7,211 nucleotides of DNA from assembly GCA_035528435.1 (NCBI GenBank), contig DATKYN010000111.1:1-7211 (forward strand), in the 5' to 3' direction. Source of the DNA: SG8-40 sp035528435 (lineage in GTDB: Bacteria; Pseudomonadota; Gammaproteobacteria; Burkholderiales; Eutrophovitaceae). This document shows, piece after piece, positions 1 to 5,051 of this stretch. The stretch's first letter is position 1. Each line of letters opens with the position of its first letter. The translations under genes and the position numbers were made by a program. The notes beneath the pieces are model-generated. The model was not told where the DNA came from. It searched no databases and saw only the letters and a program-made list of their open reading frames with translations.

Positions 1-148
1 CCCATTTGCCTGTTTATTTCACGTAAAACGTGATGGGAAAAACGGGAGTTTGCGGCCATCGCGCAACCGTTCAGGAGAATAGACGCAGCAGCGGATTCGG
101 GGTGAGGGCTCGGCGGGCGAAGGCGCACTCAGGCTGCCGCAACGTCCC

Positions 149-847
149 TCACTTCTTGTCTGTTTCGGGAGTGATCAGCATCTCTTCCAGTTGCAATCCG
201 GTAAGACGATGGATGCGTCGCCACAGAAAATAGAAAATCGTGAGCATCATCACCATGGACGGAATCGCGATCACGGGGTAGCTGAGCAGGGTCATACGTC
301 CCAGTTCCTCGTTAAATGCCGCGCTCCCGGTCGGGCTGGTGACAATCCAGGTTGCCAGCACGTAATTCATCACGGCCGAGAAAAAGAACGTCCCGCCTAA
401 CAGATAGGTTGCCTTGGTCAGGCTGCCCAGAAAGATGTCTTCGTGGCCGCGTTCCTGCAAGATCCGGTCAATCTTTCCAGTGTCTATTATCATCGGGTTG
501 TATAGCAGCACCTTGATTAATGGCTTGCCAATCTGTGCCGAGATGACGACCACGATCCCGATTATCGCGGGGATCGCTGCCTCCTTGATCGCCAGCCATT
601 CGGTATCGAGTTGCAACAGGCCGATGCCGCCGGTCAGCAGTACGCTGATCAAACCCAGTACCGCAATGAAGTTTTTTTTCTGGAAGCGTATGAGTTCGTA
701 CAGGCCCCAGCCAATCGGAAACGCGAGCGCCAGCACCAGCGCACCAACGGTGCCGAGGTGCTCGTCGCCGCTGAGTTTCATCAAGACGGCTGATGGCAGA
801 ACAATGCTGACCAATAAATCGATCAGTGGCCGGGGTTTATGTGTCAT
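149..847 (-). CDS. VC0807-like multipass inner-membrane protein
   Basis: A 232-residue integral membrane protein of unknown function. Hydrophobic stretches at about residues 10-24, 32-50, 60-80, 90-113, 145-170 and 185-208 suggest six membrane helices. A polar, charged loop at about 120-140 (IDTGKIDRILQERGHED) and a charged tail (EEMLITPETDKK) are probably cytoplasmic. The overall pattern, including the ALVLALAFPIGWGLYEL helix, resembles the poorly characterised VC0807 family; this is recognition by eye, not a search. The ATG start gives an N-terminus with basic residues just before the first helix, but no strong ribosome binding site is visible (GAACTGAC precedes it). It follows fic on the same strand after a 108-base gap and may be transcribed separately. 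No enzymatic motif is visible, so no function is assigned. Confidence 0.7.
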   Translation of the reverse strand: MTHKPRPLIDLLVSIVLPSAVLMKLSGDEHLGTVGALVLALAFPIGWGLYELIRFQKKNFIAVLGLISVLLTGGIGLLQLDTEWLAIKEAAIPAIIGIVVVISAQIGKPLIKVLLYNPMIIDTGKIDRILQERGHEDIFLGSLTKATYLLGGTFFFSAVMNYVLATWIVTSPTGSAAFNEELGRMTLLSYPVIAIPSMVMMLTIFYFLWRRIHRLTGLQLEEMLITPETDKK

Positions 848-955
848 GTCAGTTCAAAAAAACAATAGAGATATAGTGTAATAGGAGACAGGCTGAGCCG
901 CCTCGGGTTCAACGGAATAGGGTACAGACCACGGATTCTGTTCATGCCGTGACCG

Positions 956-2044
956 CTATGGCTCGCCTGTTGTCATGGCGTCCCCGCTCAGTATCCGAAA
1001 AAGAGGGGCGTTGATGTAGTAGTTGGATCGTCCGATCTTTTGTTTTTCCAGAAATCCTGCTTCTGTCAGCACCTCAAGATACCTGGTCGCGGTAAGGCGG
1101 GAGACTTTCAGGTCGTTTTGAATGAATTCGATCTTTGTGTACGGATGCGAGAACAAATTGTTGATCAAGTCCTGGCTGTAGAACTTGTGCGCCGAACGTA
1201 TGCGGTGTTTGTAGTCGAGCAGTAATGACTTGATTGCCTGGATCACACCGATGCCTTCATGCGCTGTTTGCTCCACTGCGCTCAGCATATACAACACCCA
1301 GTCTTCCCATCGATCTGCGTCGCGCACTGCTTGCAGCAGGCGGTAGTACTCACTCTTGGTGCGCACAATGTGCCGGCTCATGTACAGCACTGGAATTTCG
1401 AGCAGACCATGCCTGACCAGGTAGAGCACGTTGGTAATGCGCCCGGTACGGCCGTTGCCGTCATAGAAAGGGTGGATGCTCTCGAACTGATGATGGATGA
1501 GCACCATCTTGATCAACGGGTCAGCTTCGAACAAGTCATCGTCGTTGATGAAACGCTCCAGTTCGCCCATCAGTTTCGCGATTTCGGTAGCATCCTGGGG
1601 TGGCGTGTACACCGTCTTCCCGCCCACCCCCTTGAGTGCCGTGCCCGGCAGTTTTCGAAAGCCGGCGTTGTTTTGCTCAAGTTCGGCCTGGACCTGCAGT
1701 ATGTGTTGGTTGGTCAGCAAGTGGCTTTGCCGGACGGCATCAAAGCCAATCCGTAGCGCCTGCCGGTAGCGGGCAACTTCTTTGGTGGCCGAGCCCGCGA
1801 TCGCCTCGGGATAAGCGGCATCGCGAAACAGTTCATCGTGAGTGGTGACAATGTTTTCGATTGCCGAACTGTCTTTGGCCTCTTGTAGCCCAAGCGTGTT
1901 GATCAAAATACCCTGATTGGGCATCGACGCTGCGACGCCCTTGAGTTCGGCCAGTTGCCGGCTGGCCGCGTTGAGTCTTTTGAGGATGTCGGGTCGCTCG
2001 AAACGAGCTGGCTGGAGGTCGGTCAGGGGCCGGATTGTGGTCAT
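956..2044 (-). CDS. Fic family protein, class II, with C-terminal winged helix
   Basis: A probable protein AMP-transferase (ATP plus a target Ser/Thr/Tyr hydroxyl giving AMPylated protein), cytoplasmic. With the start at 2044 it has 362 residues, close to the length of SoFic-like proteins. The catalytic Fic motif HPFYDGNGRTGR is complete at 191-202, with the catalytic His191 and the ATP-binding arginines. An N-terminal inhibitory motif of the (S/T)xxxE(G/N) type, SSAIEN, lies at 59-64. This marks class II Fic proteins, whose Glu blocks productive ATP binding, so the enzyme is probably self-inhibited. The flap region KTVYTPP is at about 143-149. Residues about 285-350 form a winged helix (KVSRLTATRYLEVLTEAGFLEK), which could bind DNA. 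An upstream in-frame ATG at 2110 lies above the predicted -10 box, so 2044 is preferred; an ATG at 2068 is possible. No clear Shine-Dalgarno is seen. No antitoxin gene adjoins it. The target is unknown. Confidence 0.93.
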   Translation of the reverse strand: MTTIRPLTDLQPARFERPDILKRLNAASRQLAELKGVAASMPNQGILINTLGLQEAKDSSAIENIVTTHDELFRDAAYPEAIAGSATKEVARYRQALRIGFDAVRQSHLLTNQHILQVQAELEQNNAGFRKLPGTALKGVGGKTVYTPPQDATEIAKLMGELERFINDDDLFEADPLIKMVLIHHQFESIHPFYDGNGRTGRITNVLYLVRHGLLEIPVLYMSRHIVRTKSEYYRLLQAVRDADRWEDWVLYMLSAVEQTAHEGIGVIQAIKSLLLDYKHRIRSAHKFYSQDLINNLFSHPYTKIEFIQNDLKVSRLTATRYLEVLTEAGFLEKQKIGRSNYYINAPLFRILSGDAMTTGEP

Positions 2045-2055
2045 TTGATGGTGAC

Positions 2056-2101
2056 TGCACGAATACATGTATAGAAAAACCCTATTGTATATACACGTGC
2101 A
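2056..2101. repeat. Interrupted inverted repeat over the fic promoter, operator-like
   Basis: Outer arms TGCACG (2056-2061) and CGTGCA (2096-2101) are exact complements. Inside them are two 10-base perfect palindromes, ATACATGTAT (2063-2072) and TGTATATACA (2086-2095), so TGTATA recurs at 2068 and 2086. The block covers the predicted -10 box and start site of fic. It looks like a repressor operator, possibly for Fic's own winged helix, but the regulator is unknown. Confidence 0.45.
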
Positions 2102-2115
2102 CCCCGACATGTAAA
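2086..2115 (-). promoter_or_regulatory. Probable sigma-70 promoter of fic
   Basis: On the minus strand, TTTACA (2115 to 2110) matches the -35 consensus at 5 of 6 positions. TATACA (2091 to 2086) is a weaker -10 box at 18-base spacing. Transcription would start near 2078, giving a leader of about 34 bases before the ATG at 2044. Promoter calls by eye are uncertain. Confidence 0.45.
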
Positions 2116-2183
2116 GGTAAACAGGCTTTTGTGAGGATGAGGGGAGTAGGGTTCTCCGAGGTTTTCATAGCCCAAAACCACCG

Positions 2184-2245
2184 TCATCGCTTCTTCTTCG
2201 GCGGCCGTCCTGCCTTTCCAGGCTGGGCGCGCTGCCGCAGCACCT
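2184..2245 (-). other. Basic C-terminal-tail-like short reading frame
   Basis: In the 278-base gap between fic and cinA, the minus strand encodes a stretch ending LRQRAQPGKAGRPPKKKR followed by TGA at 2184-2186. Such Lys/Arg/Pro-rich ends are common at the C-terminus of nucleic-acid-binding proteins. A GTG that would give a 19-codon peptide has GGACAG just upstream, but no family is recognisable. It may be the last piece of a lost gene, or chance. Confidence 0.15.
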
Positions 2246-2322
2246 GTCCAGTCTTTCGGGGAAGTGAAATGGGGAGCGGGTGGTCCTCGGTTATCATGAA
2301 GATGAAAAACAGGGGTGTTTGC

Positions 2323-3555
2323 ATGCGTTGCGAAGTGATTGCGATTGGTACGGAGCTGTTGCTTGGCCAGATTGTCGACACCAACTCGTCGTGGATGGGG
2401 GAGCATCTGGCACTTGCCGGTATTGACTCCCATTTTCAGACCAAGGTCGGCGACAACCTCGAACGTATCGTATCGAGCATCCACCTCGGCCTGGAACGCA
2501 GCGATGCCGTTATTCTGTGCGGAGGGCTGGGGCCCACTCAGGACGACATCACCCGCGAGGCCATTGCGCAAGTCATGGGTGTAACGCTGGTGCGGCGCCC
2601 CGAGATCGGTGAACGCATCCGTGCGATGTTCGCCTCGCGCGGGCGGACCATGTCCGACAATAATCTGCGCCAGGCGGACGTCCCCGAAGGCGCAACAGTA
2701 ATTGAGCAGATGCCGGGCACAGCGCCGGGTCTGGTGTGTCCGGTAAACGATAAGGTCATATACGCCGTTCCCGGCGTTCCTCACGAAATGCGCGAAATGT
2801 TTGCCGGCACGATCATCCCGGATCTACAGAAACGCACGGGCCTCACGCAAGTAATCAGCAGCCGCGTACTTCGAACCTGGGGACATACGGAGTCGGGGCT
2901 TGCCGAGATGCTGGCGGGGCGCATCGACGAACTCGACGGACTTGGCAATCCGACGCTCGCGTTTCAGGCCAGCGGCATCGAAGGCATCAAGGTACGCATC
3001 ACTTCCAAGGCCGGCAGTGCAGACGAAGCCGCAGCGATTCTTGCCGATGAGGAAGCGCGCCTGCGGGCGACGCTCGGGGATGTGGTCTTTGGCATCGACG
3101 GCGAAACAATGGAGTCCGTTGTTATCGACATGTTGCGCGACAAGGGGCTCACTCTCGGTATCGCGGAATCGCTCACGGGGGGATTGATGGGCGCGCGCTT
3201 TACCGCGGTGCCCGGTGCCAGTGACGTCTTCCGCGGCGGCGTCGTGTCTTATGCGAGCGATGTGAAGTTTTCGCTTCTCGGCGTGCCGGAAGGGCCGGTG
3301 GTCACAGCGCAAGCTGCGCAGGCGATGGCCGAGGGCGCGCGCCGGGCACTTGGGGCCGACGTCGGTCTCGCGACTACGGGGGTGGCGGGACCAGCCGAGC
3401 AAGAGGGCCAACCGGTTGGCACGGTATTCCTGGGACTTGCCATGGACGGCGGGTGCGAAGCGCAGCAGGTCAAGCTTCCCGGCGATCGGCTGCGCATCCG
3501 TCAGTACGCCGTCATCAGTGCGGTCAACCTGCTTAGAAAACGTCTGATGCAGTAG
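2323..3555 (+). CDS. cinA: CinA family protein (pyridine-nucleotide repair; NMN deamidase C-terminal domain)
   Basis: A 410-residue full-length CinA. The N-terminal MoaB/MogA-like half (about residues 1-170) begins CEVIAIGTELLLGQIVDTN and contains GGLGPTQDDITREA (67-80) and YAVPGVPHEMREMF (147-160), all typical of the family. A linker domain follows. The C-terminal PncC-like half (about 265-410) has GIAESLTGGLMGARF (279-293) with the conserved serine, RGGVVSYASDVKFSLLGV (304-321) and TTGVAGP (351-357). In this family the C-terminal domain hydrolyses NMN to nicotinate mononucleotide plus ammonia, and the N-terminal domain acts on ADP-ribose, recycling damaged pyridine nucleotides in the cytoplasm. 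The ATG at 2323 is chosen because AGGGG lies 7 bases upstream and the family motif starts at once; an ATG at 2296 is in frame. The usual recA neighbour is absent downstream: the next gene converges on it after 43 bases. Confidence 0.95.
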   Translation: MRCEVIAIGTELLLGQIVDTNSSWMGEHLALAGIDSHFQTKVGDNLERIVSSIHLGLERSDAVILCGGLGPTQDDITREAIAQVMGVTLVRRPEIGERIRAMFASRGRTMSDNNLRQADVPEGATVIEQMPGTAPGLVCPVNDKVIYAVPGVPHEMREMFAGTIIPDLQKRTGLTQVISSRVLRTWGHTESGLAEMLAGRIDELDGLGNPTLAFQASGIEGIKVRITSKAGSADEAAAILADEEARLRATLGDVVFGIDGETMESVVIDMLRDKGLTLGIAESLTGGLMGARFTAVPGASDVFRGGVVSYASDVKFSLLGVPEGPVVTAQAAQAMAEGARRALGADVGLATTGVAGPAEQEGQPVGTVFLGLAMDGGCEAQQVKLPGDRLRIRQYAVISAVNLLRKRLMQ

Positions 3556-3598
3556 AGAAAAACGTGGTGCCCTATTGCGTGCTTTTCCGGGGTGGCGC

Positions 3599-3898
3599 TC
3601 AAGCGCCGGCCGGTTCAACCTCGCGTTCGATCCGCTTCGAGTTCTCAATCTCGGCGACTCGTAAATCGTAAGCTGCCTGCAAATTCAGCCAGGACCGCGC
3701 GTCACCGCCGAAATATCGTGCGAGCCGCATTGCTGTATCCGCACTCACGCCGCGCCGCTCACGAACAACGTCATTGATCCTTGGTGCAGGAACGCTCAAG
3801 GCTTTAGACAGGGCGTTTGCGCTCATGCCAAGTGGAATCAAAAAATCTTCCCTCAGGACTTCGCCCGGATGTACCGGTCGCATGCCATTCTTCGGCAT
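3599..3898 (-). CDS. higA: HigA-type XRE antitoxin (orphan)
   Basis: A 99-residue antitoxin of the HigA/VapI type. It starts MRPVHPGEVLREDFLIPLGMSANALSKAL, the characteristic N-terminus, then has a helix-turn-helix over about residues 24-68 (SANALSKALSVPAPRINDVVRERRGVSADTAMRLARYF) and ends with the typical SWLNLQAAYDLRVAE. Proteins of this type bind and neutralise a RelE-like mRNA-cleaving toxin and repress their own operon through the DNA-binding fold. The ATG at 3898 is preferred because GAGGA lies 9 bases upstream; a TTG at 3904 is in frame but too near it. The toxin gene directly upstream is reduced to its last codons, so the antitoxin is an orphan here and may serve only as a repressor or as an antidote to toxins elsewhere. 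A GGCGC/GCGCC hairpin (3594-3607) overlaps its stop codon, without a U run. Confidence 0.92.
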   Translation of the reverse strand: MPKNGMRPVHPGEVLREDFLIPLGMSANALSKALSVPAPRINDVVRERRGVSADTAMRLARYFGGDARSWLNLQAAYDLRVAEIENSKRIEREVEPAGA

Positions 3899-3910
3899 CG
3901 TCAAATTTCC

Positions 3911-3988
3911 TCAGTGATAGTCGACAATCTCAACATTTGCCGGGCCCGCCCCGGTCCAGCGAAAACACACCCGAAACTGGTCATTAAA
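3911..3988 (-). pseudogene. higB: Truncated higB-type (RelE-like) toxin, C-terminal remnant
   Basis: The minus strand encodes FNDQFRVCFRWTGAGPANVEIVDYH then TGA (3911-3913), 12 bases ahead of the higA ATG. NDQxRxCFRW and VEIVDYH are the signature C-terminus of HigB/RelE toxins, which are normally about 90 residues. The frame stays open only to a TAA at 4025-4027. The residues between (NRTEAAYGLLPI) do not look like the expected toxin sequence, and no ATG is present in this frame. The catalytic domain is therefore missing, replaced by the terminator region of the next gene. I saw no other toxin fragment further upstream. Confidence 0.8.
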
Positions 3989-4057
3989 TATTGGTAGCAG
4001 TCCATAGGCCGCTTCCGTCCGGTTTTATTCGCATTGTAACGATGCGACCAGCAGGCG

Positions 4058-4095
4058 AGATGAAGAAGCTACGGGCTCCGATTGGAGCCCGTAGC
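4058..4095 (-). terminator. Rho-independent terminator of the secreted-protein gene
   Basis: A perfect 12-base stem, GCTACGGGCTCC (4068-4079) with GGAGCCCGTAGC (4084-4095), closes a four-base loop. Read on the minus strand, TTCTTCATCT follows. It lies about 70 bases beyond the stop codon of the gene ending at 4163. Confidence 0.75.
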
Positions 4096-4114
4096 GGTAT
4101 CTGGAAGAGACAGG

Positions 4115-4141
4115 GATGGCGGGCAGGTCAGCCCCGCCATC
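4115..4141 (-). terminator. Second 3' hairpin after the secreted-protein gene
   Basis: A perfect 9-base stem, GATGGCGGG (4115-4123) with CCCGCCATC (4133-4141), has a 9-base loop and begins about 20 bases after the TAA. On the minus strand it is followed by a pyrimidine-rich stretch (CCTGTCTCTTCC) rather than a U run. It may protect the 3' end or assist the terminator further on. Confidence 0.5.
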
Positions 4142-4162
4142 ATTCTGACGACGGCGTTGAAC

Positions 4163-4528
4163 TTATTGCGGTACCGCCTCGACCTCACAGGCGGCGAGCG
4201 CTACCTGGTCGGTGCAGGGCGCGAGTCCGGGGTAGGGTAAGGGCGTGCCGTCAACCTGACAGTCGGGTGCGCTGCGGGTTACGTCTACGTACGCGGACAC
4301 GCCGTCGTAACAGGAATCCGTTGTCCCGGCTACGTGGTTCAGGTGGCCCTTCGCCCTGGAACTGACTTCGATCGGCACGAACGCCATGCCGATGCTTCCG
4401 TCTGACCAGGCGACGCAACCGCAATGCAGGATGTTTGCCTTGCCATGCGGTGGCTTTGCCATTGCGTTGCCGGCAATGCCGAGCGCGCTGAGGCAGGCCA
4501 GTGAGATTGAAACAATAAAGGTTTTCAT
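4163..4528 (-). CDS. Small secreted cysteine-rich protein under riboswitch control
   Basis: I do not recognise the family. The 121-residue product begins with a clear Sec signal peptide (MKTFIVSISLACLSALGIAGNAMA), probably cut after AMA at residue 24. The mature part of about 97 residues has six cysteines at 36, 38, 73, 90, 105 and 114, including a close HCGC pair, enough for three disulfides. There is no membrane segment after the signal and no lipobox, so it should be periplasmic or extracellular. The start at ATG 4528 is fixed by AAGGAG six bases upstream and by the signal peptide; a longer in-frame ATG at 4582 lies inside the leader RNA. The gene stands alone, with its own sigma-54 promoter, a cyclic-di-GMP riboswitch leader and a terminator. 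The context suggests a role in surface or biofilm behaviour, which is inference only. Confidence 0.85.
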   Translation of the reverse strand: MKTFIVSISLACLSALGIAGNAMAKPPHGKANILHCGCVAWSDGSIGMAFVPIEVSSRAKGHLNHVAGTTDSCYDGVSAYVDVTRSAPDCQVDGTPLPYPGLAPCTDQVALAACEVEAVPQ

Positions 4529-4534
4529 GCTGTG

Positions 4535-4601
4535 CTCCTTCTGACTAACTTGAAAAAACGTACATCGATGCAAACTGCACATGAACGATGCACCAGAAGG
4601 A
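4535..4601 (-). promoter_or_regulatory. Shine-Dalgarno-sequestering stem-loop with U6 tract
   Basis: On the minus strand TCCTTCTG (4601 to 4594) is fully complementary to CAGAAGGA (4543 to 4536), which contains most of the AAGGAG ribosome binding site. Directly inside this helix, GTGCATCG (4593 to 4586) pairs with CGATGTAC (4567 to 4560) with one G-U. The inner hairpin is followed by G and six U (4558 to 4553). The nested structure can hide the ribosome binding site; the inner hairpin plus U run could also act as an intrinsic terminator. Both are plausible riboswitch outputs. Confidence 0.7.
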
Positions 4602-4610
4602 CGAGCAGGC

Positions 4611-4718
4611 AGTTCGGTCTGGACTGATACAACCGAACCGGGAGCAGTGCCGTTCGGGTTTCTTCAGAAAACCGGCCGATCCTGTCACCGCCGCGAGACC
4701 CGACTGCGGTTCTCCCGG
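4611..4718 (-). promoter_or_regulatory. Expression platform with mutually exclusive helices
   Basis: On the minus strand, segment A CCGAAC (4657 to 4652) can pair with B GTTCGG (4638 to 4633), while B as GTTCGGT (4638 to 4632) can instead pair with C ACCGAAC (4618 to 4612). A further helix joins CCGGGAG (4718 to 4712), seven bases after the aptamer, to CTCCCGG (4644 to 4638), which is compatible with B-C but not easily with A-B. This is the arrangement expected for relaying aptamer state to the downstream stem, but the pathway is inferred. Confidence 0.5.
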
Positions 4719-4725
4719 CTTGCTC

Positions 4726-4815
4726 GCCTGGCAACCCTGCTGCCGTGTCCCTTGCGGGGTTTAGGCCAGTGGCTTTGCGTCCCAATCCTTTCGGAAAGGG
4801 TTGCCGTTTTCAGGC
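4726..4815 (-). promoter_or_regulatory. Cyclic-di-GMP class I (GEMM-I) riboswitch aptamer
   Basis: Read on the minus strand this is a near-complete GEMM-I aptamer. GGCAACCC (4805 to 4798) pairs with GGGTTGCC (4737 to 4730) and is extended by GCCT/AGGC. The first arm carries a GAAA tetraloop (4792 to 4789) closed by CC/GG. It is followed by the invariant GGGACGCAAAGCC (4783 to 4771) and the tetraloop receptor GGCCTAAACC (4767 to 4758). The second arm is CCC-GCAA-GGG (4758 to 4749), then ACGGCAGCAGGGTTGCC as in typical members. By-eye alignment to the Vibrio cholerae Vc2 aptamer puts a G at the position of G20, which favours cyclic di-GMP over cGAMP (GEMM-Ib has A there). It lies about 200 bases upstream of the secreted-protein start, on the same strand. 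Whether binding turns the gene on or off cannot be read from sequence. Confidence 0.92.
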
Positions 4816-4819
4816 TTTA

Positions 4820-4850
4820 CACGCCTTGCCGTCGTAAACGGCTTGGCGTG
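4820..4850 (-). other. Two-tier hairpin at the predicted 5' end of the riboswitch transcript
   Basis: CACGCC (4820-4825) pairs with GGCGTG (4845-4850), then a symmetric TT/TT internal loop, then GCCGT (4828-4832) with ACGGC (4838-4842) around a five-base loop. The predicted sigma-54 start at about 4852 would put this hairpin at the very 5' end of the RNA, five bases or less before the aptamer's outer helix. It may protect the RNA from 5' decay. Confidence 0.55.
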
Positions 4851-4862
4851 CATGAGCATATT

Positions 4863-4878
4863 TGCAAGTCTTGTGCCG
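4863..4878 (-). promoter_or_regulatory. Sigma-54 (-24/-12) promoter for the riboswitch-controlled gene
   Basis: On the minus strand CGGCAC-AAGAC-TTGCA matches the sigma-54 consensus TGGCAC-N5-TTGCW, with only the first T changed. The invariant GG (4877-4876) and GC (4865-4864) are separated by the required 10 bases. Transcription would start near 4852, 37 bases before the aptamer begins, giving a leader of about 324 bases. Such promoters need an enhancer-binding activator; I could not identify its site in the 173 bases between this promoter and the next gene. Confidence 0.7.
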
Positions 4879-5051
4879 ATTCGGATTGCGTCTACAAAAC
4901 AACAGGTTATCGAGAATTGAGCCGCTCTGGAAGTCGCCTCATCACGACAGATGGGGTTGGGGTAAGAACCGGTGGCGGGCAACGACTGCGAGCGATCGAT
5001 CAGACAGGTCGTGTCGTTCCGGCCGCTATTGGTTGCTGCTACACCTTTTCT
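4879..5051. other. Intergenic region upstream of the sigma-54 promoter
   Basis: No gene is recognisable. It should contain the 3' end of the citE-like transcript and any activator or IHF sites for the sigma-54 promoter. I saw CGATCGATC (4993-5001, inside a longer self-complementary stretch) and AACGAC/GTCGTT arms, but no hairpin with a U run and no convincing enhancer pair. Confidence 0.4.

Noticed and set aside
1..37. CCCAT...ATGGG arms around TCACG/CGTGA at the left edge, considered as a terminator
   Set aside because: The stem is short and interrupted and no U run follows in either direction.
2041..2784. A 247-codon minus-strand frame spanning the fic-cinA gap
   Set aside because: It overlaps the cinA N-terminal coding region and the fic promoter, and its translation shows no recognisable domain.
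3594..3607. GGCGC-TCAA-GCGCC hairpin between cinA and higA as a bidirectional terminator
   Set aside because: Only five base pairs, overlaps the higA stop codon and lacks a U run on both strands.
2824..3648. A 274-codon minus-strand frame opposite cinA
   Set aside because: It mirrors cinA, which is a clear family member; long antisense frames are expected at this base composition.
4525..4785. A minus-strand open frame through the leader of the secreted gene
   Set aside because: It is the translated shadow of the riboswitch RNA, and it overlaps the better-supported signal-peptide start.
4820..4850. Hairpin considered as an integron attC site
   Set aside because: It lacks the conserved GTTRRRY/RYYYAAC ends and no integrase or cassette array is present; its place at the sigma-54 start fits a leader hairpin better.
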